From Myxococcales bacterium (GTDB taxonomy: Bacteria > Myxococcota_C > UBA6777), in assembly GCA_020632975.1 (NCBI GenBank), contig JACKEL010000004.1, positions 248,001 through 312,000 of the forward strand: a stretch of 64,000 nt of DNA, read 5' to 3'. A program made the position numbers and the translations under genes. Shown here piece by piece: positions 16,444 through 26,203 of this stretch (positions are counted from its first letter, which is position 1; the number at the start of each line of letters is the position of its first letter). The notes below the pieces were generated by a model. The model had not been told where the DNA came from, ran no database searches, and saw only the letters and a program-made list of their open reading frames with translations.

Positions 16444-18021
16444 ATGCCGTCGGCAAAAAAAGGTATTGTAGCAGCGGGTCATGCGGAAACAGCGCGGGCT
16501 GGATTGCAGATGTTGGAACAAGGGGGCAATGCCTTCGATGCGATGTTGGCGGCGATGCTTGCGGCTTTTGTGGCCGAGCCATGTCTGATCTCTGCGGGCG
16601 GGGGCGGATTTTTGTTGGCACACACGGCCTCACACGAAGATCTGTTGCTAGACTTTTTCGTACAGACGCCACGGATCAAGCGCCCTGAGGAAGAACTGAA
16701 CTTTTTCCCTATCGAAGTGGACTTTGGCATCACCACGCAAGAGTTCCATATCGGCTTGGGATCGGTTGCTGTGCCTGGAAGCATCGCAGGGAGCTTTCGG
16801 TTGCATGAGCGACTTTGCACCTTACCTTTGTCTGTCTTGATGGAACCTGCGATCCGTTTGGCGCGCGAAGGGTTGGAAGTCGATGACTTTCAATCTTTTG
16901 ACTATGCGATCTTGCGCCCGATTCTGCTGCATAATGAGTCTTCTCGTGCTTTGTTTGCGCCTGGTGGCCGCCTTTTGCAACGCGGGCATTGGCAAACCAA
17001 CCCAGACTTTGCGGATATGCTGGAGTTTTTGCTACGAGAGGGCGAACGCGGCTTCTACGAAGGGGAGATCGCTCAAACCATCGCACGCGACAGCCTAGAG
17101 CAAGGTGGATATCTCACCCTTGAGGATCTCAAACATTACCAAGTGATCGAACGAAAGCCGTTGCGTCGTCCTTATCGAGATCACATCTTGTTGACCAATC
17201 CACCTCCAAGCTCGGGTGGTGCGCTGATTGCGTTTGCTTTGGCGCTGCTCGAAACGCAAGATATGAGTGCGGTCAAGCCCTATTCCACGGAGTATGCGCA
17301 GATCTTGGGCGAAGTGATGCGAGCGACACGCGATGCTCGTCGTTCACGGCTAGACAGTCATCTCTATGATGCCGATGTATTGGAGCGTTTCTTTGAACCA
17401 GCGTTTTTCGATCAGATCCGCGAGGGCTTTCATAGCCGTTCGGGGAGCACTTCACACATCAGCATCGTGGATGAAGATGGAAACGCTGCCGCGATGACTG
17501 GGTCGAATGGAGAAGGCTGCGGCTATGTCCCTACAGGGACGGGCATGATGCTCAACAACATGCTTGGAGAAGAAGACCTCTCTCCGCTGGGCTTCCATCG
17601 TTGGAAAGAAGATACACGTGTGTCTTCGATGATGTCTCCAACGCTGTTGTTGGATCGAGATGAGCAGTGGCGCGCAGTGATGGGAAGCGGTGGCTCCAAT
17701 CGCATCCGCTCAGCGATCTTGCAGGTTATCGTCAAGATGTTGGACTTGGGGATCGGCGTGGACCCTGCGGTCAATGGGCCACGTCTGCACTGGGAACCCA
17801 ACGGATTCCACTTGGAACCAGGCTTTGAGGAAGGTGCTTATGCGCTTTCTGAGGTCGCTCCGATCGTCCGATGGGAAGAGCAAAATATGTTTTATGGTGG
17901 TGTGCATACGATTGTTCGTCGTCCAGATGGTGCGTTGGATGCGTCTGGAGATCGTCGTCGTAGTGGTGTCGTTGCCTCAAATATCGATGGGATCGGCGAG
18001 ATCAAACCCCTTGTGGGATGA
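16444..18021 (+). CDS. Gamma-glutamyltransferase family protein (Ntn hydrolase)
   Basis: A 525-residue protein that should self-cleave before Thr336, in the motif GSTSHISIVDEDGNAAAMT; the released Thr is the nucleophile. Upstream are QGGNAFDAM and the ISAGGGGF strand; downstream are STSGSN-like NGEGCG, the LNNMLGEEDL loop and MGSGGSNRI, the GG motif that binds the gamma-glutamyl group. The family hydrolyses glutathione or gamma-glutamyl amides. Unlike E. coli Ggt, no signal peptide is visible, so the enzyme appears cytoplasmic; related cephalosporin-acylase-like or cyanophycin-type roles are possible. AGGAG lies six bases before the ATG. It sits 46 bases after the BASS transporter, which might import its substrate. 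Confidence 0.88.
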   Translation: MPSAKKGIVAAGHAETARAGLQMLEQGGNAFDAMLAAMLAAFVAEPCLISAGGGGFLLAHTASHEDLLLDFFVQTPRIKRPEEELNFFPIEVDFGITTQEFHIGLGSVAVPGSIAGSFRLHERLCTLPLSVLMEPAIRLAREGLEVDDFQSFDYAILRPILLHNESSRALFAPGGRLLQRGHWQTNPDFADMLEFLLREGERGFYEGEIAQTIARDSLEQGGYLTLEDLKHYQVIERKPLRRPYRDHILLTNPPPSSGGALIAFALALLETQDMSAVKPYSTEYAQILGEVMRATRDARRSRLDSHLYDADVLERFFEPAFFDQIREGFHSRSGSTSHISIVDEDGNAAAMTGSNGEGCGYVPTGTGMMLNNMLGEEDLSPLGFHRWKEDTRVSSMMSPTLLLDRDEQWRAVMGSGGSNRIRSAILQVIVKMLDLGIGVDPAVNGPRLHWEPNGFHLEPGFEEGAYALSEVAPIVRWEEQNMFYGGVHTIVRRPDGALDASGDRRRSGVVASNIDGIGEIKPLVG

Positions 18022-18045
18022 TAGCTTGTAAAGAGGAGACGATGG

Positions 18046-19143
18046 ATGCGCTCTGAGATACAGATCCCTGCGGGTTTGGCGATCGAAGCAGATGTGCCCT
18101 TGGGTCCTTTGACGACCTTGGGGGTGGGGGGACAAGCTGACTTTTTGGCGCGTCCCACAACACGAGAAGAACTCGATGCTTGTGTGGCGTGGGCGTCTTC
18201 TTTTGGGCTGCCTATCTGTTGGTTGGGAGGCGGTAGCAACGTTGTGATCGCAGATGCTGGCTTGCGAGGACTGGTGATCCAGCCGCGGATGCGGGAGATT
18301 CGCATCCTTTCTGAACAAGAAGGCGTGACACATGTCTGGGCAGAGGCGGGGTGCCTTTGGGACGACTTGGTGCGTTGGTCTGTGGAAGAAGATCTCGCAG
18401 GCATCGAGTGTTTGTCAGGGATCCCTGGGCATGTCGGGGCCGCCCCCATCCAAAATATTGGTGCGTATGGACAAGAACTCAGCGAAGTCTTCGTCGCGTC
18501 AGAACTTTGGGATACACATCTGCGCCAAGTTGTTCGTTGGACGCGCGAAGACTGGAGGTTTGCGTACCGCCAAAGTCGTCTGAAAGAAGAAGGGGTTGGG
18601 CGTTACGCTGTGCTTTCTGTGACGCTGGCGCTTCAACGAGGTGGGGCACCTTCGCTGAGGTATCGCGACTTGCAGTCACATTTTGCTGAAACTGCCGTGC
18701 CAAGCTTGGTAGCTGTGCGCGAAGCGGTGTTGACGATACGCCGCCAAAAAAGCATGGTATGGGATGCAGAAGATCCCAACGCTCGTAGTGCTGGATCTTT
18801 CTTTACAAATCCCATCGTTGAGGAACACGAGGCGAAAAAAGCTTACGCTCGGCTCGAAAAGATTCTTCAAGAGGGAGACAAGATGCCGATGTTTCCAACC
18901 GCGGACGGAAAGGTGAAACTCTCGGCAGCTTGGTTGATTGAGCGCTGTGGGATGCCACGAGGATATGGAGAGGGGCGCGTTGGTCTTTCAACGCGGCACA
19001 CTTTGGCTTTGGTCAATCGAGGTGATGCGTTGGCCTCTGAAGTCGTTGCTTTTGCTCGCCATATCCAGTCTCGTGTTTTGGAAAAGTGCGGTATTCACCT
19101 GCATCCTGAACCTGTGTGGTTAGGCTTTGAGGAGAGTTGTTGA
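18046..19143 (+). CDS. murB: UDP-N-acetylenolpyruvoylglucosamine reductase
   Basis: A 365-residue cytoplasmic flavoenzyme that reduces UDP-GlcNAc-enolpyruvate to UDP-MurNAc with NADPH, the second committed step of peptidoglycan synthesis. FAD-binding segments are TTLGVGGQADF and WLGGGSNVVIAD; the substrate site is IPGHVGAAPIQNIGAYGQE, FAYRQSRLK carries the catalytic-region Arg, and NARSAGSFFTNP carries the serine proton donor. Length and the AYRxSRxK motif fit the type I (E. coli-like) enzyme. GAGGAG precedes the ATG. The stop TGA overlaps the ATG of the following kinase by one base. The gene is away from any mur or fts cluster in this window. Confidence 0.95.
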   Translation: MRSEIQIPAGLAIEADVPLGPLTTLGVGGQADFLARPTTREELDACVAWASSFGLPICWLGGGSNVVIADAGLRGLVIQPRMREIRILSEQEGVTHVWAEAGCLWDDLVRWSVEEDLAGIECLSGIPGHVGAAPIQNIGAYGQELSEVFVASELWDTHLRQVVRWTREDWRFAYRQSRLKEEGVGRYAVLSVTLALQRGGAPSLRYRDLQSHFAETAVPSLVAVREAVLTIRRQKSMVWDAEDPNARSAGSFFTNPIVEEHEAKKAYARLEKILQEGDKMPMFPTADGKVKLSAAWLIERCGMPRGYGEGRVGLSTRHTLALVNRGDALASEVVAFARHIQSRVLEKCGIHLHPEPVWLGFEESC

Positions 19144-22100
19144 TGAGCCAAGATTCGCGTCCCGTGCGTGTTCCCTCTCATGACCAAGCGCTGGTCGGGA
19201 AGACCTTGCAAGGCTACCTCTTGGAGAAACAAGTGGGGCGTGGCGGGATGGCTTGGATCTATCGTGCACATCAACTTTCCACAGAAGCTTACGTCGCGAT
19301 CAAGATCCTCTTTCCGCATCTTGTCGAGATGCCCGAGTTTCGTCGGCGTTTCCTCGAAGAAGCCTACATCCAATATGAGCTAGAGCACCCAAGCATCGTG
19401 CAAGTCCTTGATGCGATCAATGAACCGCCGTTCTTTGGGACTGTGTTGGAGTGGGCGAATCTTCGTGACCTCAAGTTTTGGCTCAAACGCAGCCAACGAC
19501 CGCTCGACTTCCAAGGGATTTGGTCGCTGATGATGCCTTTGTTGGATGGATTGGGACTTGCCCATCAACAGGGCGTCATCCACCGCGATCTCAAACCTGA
19601 CAATATCCTTTTCCACTTTGATGGGCGTCACGTTTTGCCCAAGCTCGGGGACTTTGGTGTTGCCAAGCTTTTGAATGAAGCCAACTCCAACACAGTGACA
19701 GGCTCGGTTCTTGGTACGCCCAAGTACATGTCTCCCGAACAGATCGTGGACAGCAAAAAGGTCGATCAGCGGTCGGATGTCTATAGCTTGGGTATCTTGA
19801 TTTATCGCCTTGCTACGGGGATCTTGCCCTTTCGACAAAAGAGCGCGCTGGCTTTGATGCGACAACATGAGAGCGAGCCTCCTCCACTTCCAAGCTCGAT
19901 CAATTCGTCGATATCGCCCATGTTGGAAACGGTGATCTTGCGTTGCTTGGAAAAGAGACCCGCGAATCGTTATCCCTCTTGTCAGGCGCTCCAAGAAGCT
20001 TTGGGGGCGTTGCCTGGTATCGACACGCAGGATCGAGAGTCTTTTCGACGGCAGCTTGGGGTCCCTGAGCTACTGACGCCATCTTTTATCGAAGAACTTG
20101 CCGAGCTTTCCGCAGGGGGAGCCTCTTCGCCAAGCCAAGACAGCAACGCCAAACCAAAGCCGCAATCGTCCAAGCCTTCGCAAGCACCGATGTGGTCTGA
20201 TGCGAACGTAAGTGGGTCTTTTTCGCAAAGTGCCGCACCCGCGCTTTCGTCCATCGAGGTTCGCGAGCTTCCTGGCGGAAAGGACGGTGGCATGGGGGGA
20301 GGCAACGTTTCGCTGGCGGATAGCCTTCTTGATCTTGAACCCATCCCACGCTTCACGGCGATGGTTCCAAAGTCCGACAATTTCTTGCGCATCCTCGCTG
20401 AGCAAGCCCCGTCTCATCAGGCTGGAAAGCAGCCTTCGGGGGGAGCGCTGTCGCAAGATGGCATCAGGACCTTGGAGATCGACAAGTCCCTGCTTCCCGA
20501 CGCGATGGACATGGAGTTTGGCAAAACCGTCCCAGAAGGCTCCGAGCTCTCGAAAAAGATCGCTGAAGCATTTTCGACGCCTGCTTCTGGGATGCCAAAC
20601 AGCCCGATGGGGCGGAACGAACTCAACACCACGATCCCTGAACATCTCTTTACAAACAAACAAGGCGTTTCTTTGGATCATGCGCGCGCTCTGCAAGACG
20701 AGCTTGGTCCGCCTCTTTCGGACCCTGCGCTTTCTCTCACCATGGATGCGCCTTCACGAGACGAACTCTCCGCTGTGGACCTTTCCAAAGGGCGCCATGC
20801 GCTCCCTGCCTTTGCGCCTAGCAAACAAGCCGCATCGAACGAGCCTTACCAAAAGATCCTCCCTGATCTTTTGCTCGCCAAAACCAATGTCCCCACCCGA
20901 CCCAAGATGGTCAAAGGATTGATGAAAGAAGGGGCACATGAGCCTGAACGCGGAAAGTCCGGGCTTTTCATCTTGGCAGGTGTACTTGTTGTCGCGGTGG
21001 CTTCGTTGTCGATCATGTTTTTGGGGCCTGCCAAAAACAAAGAGCATCGTCCTGCCGTGCGTCAAAGTACCAAAGATGCGTTTCTTGAAAAGCTTCAAAC
21101 GCAAATCAATCAAGGTGATCGAGCTTGGAAAGAAAAGCGCTATCGCGCTGCTGCTTCGGCTTGGGTGAAAGTTTCGCAGATCAAAGGATGGGAAAAAACC
21201 AAGTATTATCCGAAGCTCTTTGAGGCGATCAGTGGTGCGTTGTTGAAGATGCGGCAGTTTGACGCTTCCCTTCGTTATTTTCAGCTTTATGTGAAGGCTT
21301 TGTCTCCAAAAGATCCATCACAAGGGCGTCAAAAGCATGTCGCGGCTCTCCAGAAAAAACAGAAAGATGCAGCGAAGATCTCCACAGAAGCTTTTGCATC
21401 TTTGAAAAAGGCGATGGAACAGAAAGACCTAGAAGCTGCACTGCCCTTTTTCCGTAAGATCGGTCAAGAAGGTGAGATCTCTGCCTCTGTGTATCTTCCT
21501 TTGCTCAAACTTTTGTCTGACGCTTTTCCCCAGATGACGGTCTTTTTGTACCAACGACTGAGTTTCTATCTCGATCTCACGCCCACAGAGCAAAAGTCGT
21601 GGAAAGAGCTTGGACAACAACTCAAACAACAACTCGCAAAAGCCAAACAGACCGTCGATGCTAGACTTGATCAACTCTTCGAGAAAACACGTCGTGCTTC
21701 GGAGTCTTCGACCCATCGGGCTGTCCAAGAAGTCCTCAAAGAACAGGGCAATATGCCTCTGCTGCACTTTCGTTTCTTCGCGAAGCGACAGGTCTTGGCC
21801 CGCAAACAACTTCGCCAAGCCTCCAAGCTGTACAAAGCCCACAAAAGCGCACTCAACGAAGGGATGAGGACGTTGTTGCACACGTGGTACGGGGCTTTTG
21901 TGGGGATTGGAGAAGATATTTCAACAAGTCACCAGGGTGCACCCGTCTCTCATGTCCCTGTGACTGTATGGGAAAGCAAACAGTTTGAACAGGAAGGCGA
22001 AAAGCTAGAGCAGCGAAAGAAGATGTTCTCTTCGCTCGAACTCTCCAAACGCTACCTTCTGCGCAAACGCCTTTTTCGTGCCCAAGAAAGTTGGTCCAAC

Positions 22101-22562
22101 CTGCCCAAGCATTGGAAGACCTTTCTCCTTGAACAAGGCGAGGAAAAGCGCGTGTTGTCGGCTTTGGAACAGATGGATCGGATCTACCAAGAGCTTCGAC
22201 AAGTCCGCACGATGCTCGCGGATGCGTTGCCGACCAAAGCACAACAGCAAGTCCTGTTGTTGATGGATGATATGAACGGGCGCCGCGAAAAGCTGCTTCC
22301 TTGGTTGAATGCAAAAGAATACCAAGGGCTCCTCGATGGTCTGAAGATGCTCTTACAGCGCTGTTCTGTGGGGCAACAACTCATCCAAAATGCGCAAGAA
22401 GCCTTCGCGCGCAAGGAATGGAAAGAGGCTGAGCAAGGCTACAAGAAATATCTCCAAGAGATGCCTCGAAAGAACGGAAAAAACTGGCTTCACGAACGTA
22501 TCCACGCTTGCCGCTGCGCACTTGGCGCTGGCTGGGCCTCCTGCAAAAAGTCCAACCCCTGA
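19143..22562 (+). CDS. Serine/threonine protein kinase with transmembrane helix and extracytoplasmic helical domain
   Basis: A 1,139-residue Hanks-type kinase. The glycine loop is VGRGGMAWIY, the ATP lysine is Lys54 (VAIKIL), Glu73 is the probable C-helix partner, the catalytic loop is HRDLKPDN (Asp149) and DFG is at 170-172, with GTPKYMSPEQ after it; it should be active. Residues about 290-600 are a low-complexity Ser/Pro/Ala linker. One membrane helix lies at about 605-627. The 510 residues outside are helical, with tetratricopeptide-like character (KRYRAAASAWVKV, EWKEAEQGYKKYL). ATG at 19143 is preceded by GAGGAG and overlaps the murB stop, so kinase output is probably tied to wall synthesis. 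Two upstream TTG codons are less likely starts. Confidence 0.92.
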   Translation: MSQDSRPVRVPSHDQALVGKTLQGYLLEKQVGRGGMAWIYRAHQLSTEAYVAIKILFPHLVEMPEFRRRFLEEAYIQYELEHPSIVQVLDAINEPPFFGTVLEWANLRDLKFWLKRSQRPLDFQGIWSLMMPLLDGLGLAHQQGVIHRDLKPDNILFHFDGRHVLPKLGDFGVAKLLNEANSNTVTGSVLGTPKYMSPEQIVDSKKVDQRSDVYSLGILIYRLATGILPFRQKSALALMRQHESEPPPLPSSINSSISPMLETVILRCLEKRPANRYPSCQALQEALGALPGIDTQDRESFRRQLGVPELLTPSFIEELAELSAGGASSPSQDSNAKPKPQSSKPSQAPMWSDANVSGSFSQSAAPALSSIEVRELPGGKDGGMGGGNVSLADSLLDLEPIPRFTAMVPKSDNFLRILAEQAPSHQAGKQPSGGALSQDGIRTLEIDKSLLPDAMDMEFGKTVPEGSELSKKIAEAFSTPASGMPNSPMGRNELNTTIPEHLFTNKQGVSLDHARALQDELGPPLSDPALSLTMDAPSRDELSAVDLSKGRHALPAFAPSKQAASNEPYQKILPDLLLAKTNVPTRPKMVKGLMKEGAHEPERGKSGLFILAGVLVVAVASLSIMFLGPAKNKEHRPAVRQSTKDAFLEKLQTQINQGDRAWKEKRYRAAASAWVKVSQIKGWEKTKYYPKLFEAISGALLKMRQFDASLRYFQLYVKALSPKDPSQGRQKHVAALQKKQKDAAKISTEAFASLKKAMEQKDLEAALPFFRKIGQEGEISASVYLPLLKLLSDAFPQMTVFLYQRLSFYLDLTPTEQKSWKELGQQLKQQLAKAKQTVDARLDQLFEKTRRASESSTHRAVQEVLKEQGNMPLLHFRFFAKRQVLARKQLRQASKLYKAHKSALNEGMRTLLHTWYGAFVGIGEDISTSHQGAPVSHVPVTVWESKQFEQEGEKLEQRKKMFSSLELSKRYLLRKRLFRAQESWSNLPKHWKTFLLEQGEEKRVLSALEQMDRIYQELRQVRTMLADALPTKAQQQVLLLMDDMNGRREKLLPWLNAKEYQGLLDGLKMLLQRCSVGQQLIQNAQEAFARKEWKEAEQGYKKYLQEMPRKNGKNWLHERIHACRCALGAGWASCKKSNP

Positions 22563-22635
22563 TCTCTCCCCGCATCCGTCCCAAAAACGCCTCTATCACC
22601 AAAAAGCTTTGACTTCTCCCTGCTTTGTCGCGTGA

Positions 22636-22669
22636 GTTCGCGCTGTTTTTTATGCGAACGTCTTTTTTT
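22636..22669 (+). terminator. Intrinsic terminator after the murB-kinase transcript
   Basis: GTTCGC and GCGAAC pair across a 12-base T-rich loop and are followed by GTC and a run of seven T. It lies about 75 bases after the kinase stop. Confidence 0.5.
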
Positions 22670-22686
22670 GTATTTGAATGCATACA
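22669..22686. promoter_or_regulatory. Operator-like palindrome, left copy
   Basis: TGTATTTGAATGCATACA, a near-palindrome of the form TGTAT-N8-ATACA. The inverse of the copy at 22721 differs from it at one base. Confidence 0.5.
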
Positions 22687-22720
22687 TATTGCTTTTTGAA
22701 AGAGCGATGATGTCTCTAGT

Positions 22721-22738
22721 TGTATGCATTTAAATACA
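22721..22738. promoter_or_regulatory. Operator-like palindrome, right copy
   Basis: TGTATGCATTTAAATACA, the inverted partner of 22669-22686, with 34 bases between the two. Centre-to-centre spacing is 52 bases, about five helical turns. Confidence 0.5.
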
Positions 22739-22897
22739 TATGTGGCGAGTGGGTTTTCTTTTGATGTTTTCTATGTATATGATTTAAAATATGTATTTGT
22801 ATTTGGTATAGGGCTTGCTGAATTATGATGAAGATCACAGTTTTTTGAGGACAGAGGTAGATTTTTGAGGGTTTGTGTCTTGATGTGGGAGGCTTCT

Positions 22898-25800
22898 ATG
22901 TTTTTTAGAAAGAATGGTTCAGCGAAAGAACATTGGTTTGCGGGGCGCCCGTGGCTTTTTATGGGTGTGCAGATGGTCTTGTTGCTCTTTTTCTACCAAT
23001 GTTCGATGGGTTCGGTTCCTACTGGGCCAAATCTTGGTGCAGGGAGCGCGACTCCTGCCGCTCAGATCACCGCACCACAAACCACGCCCTCAACGACGGT
23101 CCAAGAGGCTGATATCTATCGTGTCGTTGGTGAGCACATGTTCGCTTTGCACCGTGGGAAGGGACTGATCATCCTCAAGCTCAAAGACGGTGAAAAGCCC
23201 CACAAAGTCTCTTTTTTGCCGCTTCAGGGGATACCCGTTGAGATGTTTGTGCAGAAAGAGACAGCCTACATCTTGATGCAAGCGTCTGTGATCACGCAGA
23301 TGTCCTCTTTGCAGCCCTCAGAAAAAGTTGTGCAAAGCATGTTGGTTGCTGTGGATATCCGCGATGTGCGCGCACCCAAGTTGTTGCAACGAGCGAGTTT
23401 GCCAGGTCGTGTGATCGCGGGTTCTTCACGACTTTTAGAGGATCGTTTGTACGTCGTCACGCATGATCCTAGCGTGGTGACATCGTCTTGGAGTGGATCG
23501 CCAAAGGCGGATACGCCCGCCGCGATGTTGGTGGTTTCCGTCGATGTCCGCGACCCCCAGCGTTTTCGGATGATACAAAACTTCGCCTTGCGTACGAACT
23601 TTCCGGCGCCTTTGTTGTTGGACGATGGTTCGGCTTTTACGGATCTTGATAGTGGCTCGGTCAATGGTTCGGCGGACTTTTCGCAGATCAGTGACGCGTT
23701 GGTGGCCAAGTCATATGCCATCACAGACGTCCGTCCTACGCGCTTTTTGCAGTTCGTCGTGACGGGAACCAAGAAGCGTCTTTTGGTCACGGAGACGTGG
23801 TTGGCGGACGTTCGGGTGTGGACCTACCAAACAGAGATGATCCAAGGTGTAAGCCGATCCTCTGGGTGTTTTGGGGTTGGGGCAGCCACAGAGACACGTG
23901 TTGAAAAGCGTTTGGTCGCTTTTCCCGCGCAACTCAACTTTACGGTCGTGAATGTCTTGGATATCAGCGATACAGCGGGCAAGATCTCGTTGCACTCGCG
24001 TTTTCGCTTGCATGGGCTTTTGCCTGATCAGACCAAGCAAAATGTCCTTGAGATGGCCGATGGGACGCTTGCTTACATCGGTATCACGATGCGTAACCAA
24101 CTGCACTTGGATCAGAGGATCGTGAAGGCACGTCTTGCGAATGTTGCGACCTCTGTGAGCTTGGATGGTCCGCGTGGCCTGCGCGTGATGAGCGGGCTTT
24201 TCTTTGGAAAAGAGAAAGAGGCTGTGCGGGCGACGCTTTTCGATGAGAAGCGACAGGTCTTGTTTGCGATTACTTCTTCCGCAGATCCCGAGCTTTTGCA
24301 AGGTTCGAATCTCAACTTTGAGGCGATCCGCGAGCGTCGAGAGCGTCTGCTTTTTTGCGATCCTTTGTACACCATCGACCTCAAGGACCCTGCGAAACTC
24401 TCGATATTGGGGGCTTTGGACGATCTCAACGGCGATATGAACTTCTTCCGCCCGATCCAAGGGGGAGACTTTTTGCTCGCGGTGGGGCGGGATACTTCTG
24501 CGACTTGCACGGGGTTTGAACCTGCCTCGGGTCGATTCTCGCGGACTTCTGTGAGTCTTGTGGATGTCCGCGACTTGACGAAGCCCAAACTGGTGCAACG
24601 TCGTTGTGTAGGGGTCAATGTCAAGGCGGATATCGTGTCCTCTGAGGTCAACTGGGATCTCGACCAAGCCCACAAACAGATCGGGTTTTATTCAGAAGGA
24701 AACACGCATCTGATCTCGGTCCCTGTGGAGTTTTCCTATCGTGAAGAAGGTGTCTTAAAAGATTATACAGCGGTAGGGCTGATGCGCTGGGACCTCGGTC
24801 GCTACGACGAAAACAAAGGCCCTGCGGAGCAAGACGTCTTACAAGAGTTGGGGACCTTTTTGCACCCACGTGGCCGTGTGGAACGCACTTTCTTTGAGGT
24901 GTTGCAATACAACCAAGAGCCTCGTTTGAGTTTGATCAACTTCTCGCAAGATGCTTTGTCTATCACGGATCTGGAATACCTCGAAAAGCCCCGTCTCGCC
25001 TCGACTTTGGAGCTTTCTCCTCAGATCTCCCATGTGTTTTGGTTGAAAGAAAAAACCCGCATCTTGATGCGCAAGGTGATCCCCGCTACTTCAGGGCCAT
25101 CGACATACTTGTGGCAGCTTCGCCAAGTGGCCGAAGGGGTGGCGCTTGAAGATGGGGCTTTGTTGGGAGAGTGGCCTGGTCAGGCAGAGGATATCCCCAT
25201 GATGTGGGGGGAACAGTTGCTTTTGCAGAAAGGCAACTCGCTCATGATCTACTCTTTTGCAGAGGACAAGATCAAAAGCTCTGTCGTGGTTTATCCCAAA
25301 GGAGCGGAAGCGCTTGTTGCAGAAGATCTTTTTGTTCGCTCTGCCAAACAACGCCGTGTCTTGTTGACCAAACATGCCTTGTTGACAGTCGGGCGCTATT
25401 CTTATCACATTGGTGGTGAGGATTATACGGTGGATCGGGTCTTTGCGCTTGATGCAGGCAAAGAGGACTCCCAGTTCAAAGAACTTAGGATCGAGGAGAC
25501 GCGCAACACTTCGCTTTATTTGATGGCTTCGGGGGACGAAGTGATCGTCTTGCAGGAGCGTGCGGGCAAGTTTGCTCCCCAGTATTACACCGCGACGCTG
25601 CGGATGTCTGCGCAAGGTACATGGGATATCACGCCTTTTGGCAAGGAACAGCCTGGGCGGATCTTGCATCGATTTGAAGATGGGCGAGTCTTGGTTTCGT
25701 TGGGCTCCTCGCCCAACGATTTGGGGCAACTCTCCTTGGGCTTGATGCAAGACAATGGGTTCGTGCTTGAGCAGAGCCTGCCTTCGACGCAGGGCATGTC

Positions 25801-26203
25801 TTACAAAGATGTGACCGTCCGTGGTGATGATGTCCTGCTGATGACCTCTGCGAATCATCTTTTACGATATAAAAAAGTCGACGGATTCTTACAATTTGTT
25901 CGTCAATGGACGATGGCGCTTTCTGAGGACTGGGTGTTTGGTCCTTGGGATAAAGAGACCTTTGTGCTTTTGCGTCGAGTGGCTGTGTGGTTTGATGCTT
26001 TGATCGTGTTGGATCTGGAAAAAGAAGCCGATGCTTCTGAACACCTCTATTACGCGGGCTTTTCGCTCAAGCCGTCCATGGATGGAGCGACCCTTTCTCA
26101 ATGGACAAAGCTGCCATTTTCTACGCTTTCGTTGGGTGCAGATCGGATCGTGATGGCGCATGACGTCCAAGGGATCGTCTTTCTCCCGCGCGTTGGGAAG
26201 TAA
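22898..26203 (+). CDS. Secreted beta-propeller lipoprotein
   Basis: ATG at 22898 is chosen because GGGAGG lies five bases upstream; the product is 1,101 residues. A basic N-terminus (FFRKNGSAKEH) and a hydrophobic helix end at YQC, a plausible lipobox cysteine near residue 35. After a Thr/Pro-rich linker comes EADIYRVVGEHMFALHRGKGL, the start typical of the secreted C-terminal beta-propeller family (PF09826-like), and then repeated strands such as LVAVDIRDVRAPKLLQRASL and VSLVDVRDLTKPKLVQRR. The later half contains further blade-like repeats, so two propellers are possible. The role is unknown; such proteins sit on the outer surface and may bind other proteins. The upstream palindromes suggest strong regulation. 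Confidence 0.78.
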   Translation: MFFRKNGSAKEHWFAGRPWLFMGVQMVLLLFFYQCSMGSVPTGPNLGAGSATPAAQITAPQTTPSTTVQEADIYRVVGEHMFALHRGKGLIILKLKDGEKPHKVSFLPLQGIPVEMFVQKETAYILMQASVITQMSSLQPSEKVVQSMLVAVDIRDVRAPKLLQRASLPGRVIAGSSRLLEDRLYVVTHDPSVVTSSWSGSPKADTPAAMLVVSVDVRDPQRFRMIQNFALRTNFPAPLLLDDGSAFTDLDSGSVNGSADFSQISDALVAKSYAITDVRPTRFLQFVVTGTKKRLLVTETWLADVRVWTYQTEMIQGVSRSSGCFGVGAATETRVEKRLVAFPAQLNFTVVNVLDISDTAGKISLHSRFRLHGLLPDQTKQNVLEMADGTLAYIGITMRNQLHLDQRIVKARLANVATSVSLDGPRGLRVMSGLFFGKEKEAVRATLFDEKRQVLFAITSSADPELLQGSNLNFEAIRERRERLLFCDPLYTIDLKDPAKLSILGALDDLNGDMNFFRPIQGGDFLLAVGRDTSATCTGFEPASGRFSRTSVSLVDVRDLTKPKLVQRRCVGVNVKADIVSSEVNWDLDQAHKQIGFYSEGNTHLISVPVEFSYREEGVLKDYTAVGLMRWDLGRYDENKGPAEQDVLQELGTFLHPRGRVERTFFEVLQYNQEPRLSLINFSQDALSITDLEYLEKPRLASTLELSPQISHVFWLKEKTRILMRKVIPATSGPSTYLWQLRQVAEGVALEDGALLGEWPGQAEDIPMMWGEQLLLQKGNSLMIYSFAEDKIKSSVVVYPKGAEALVAEDLFVRSAKQRRVLLTKHALLTVGRYSYHIGGEDYTVDRVFALDAGKEDSQFKELRIEETRNTSLYLMASGDEVIVLQERAGKFAPQYYTATLRMSAQGTWDITPFGKEQPGRILHRFEDGRVLVSLGSSPNDLGQLSLGLMQDNGFVLEQSLPSTQGMSYKDVTVRGDDVLLMTSANHLLRYKKVDGFLQFVRQWTMALSEDWVFGPWDKETFVLLRRVAVWFDALIVLDLEKEADASEHLYYAGFSLKPSMDGATLSQWTKLPFSTLSLGADRIVMAHDVQGIVFLPRVGK

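Larger units (their letters stand above)
22563..22897. other. AT-rich gene-less stretch with terminator and operator-like palindromes
   Basis: This 335-base region is clearly richer in A and T than its surroundings. From left to right it holds a likely terminator for the kinase transcript (22636-22669), two TGTAT-N8-ATACA sites, and a third partial match near 22772-22794 (TGTATATGATTTAAAATATG). No open frame with a ribosome site is seen. Confidence 0.6.

Noticed and set aside
23711..24673. 320-codon frame opposite the beta-propeller gene
   Set aside because: Shadow frame; translation is Arg/His-rich without any recognisable domain.
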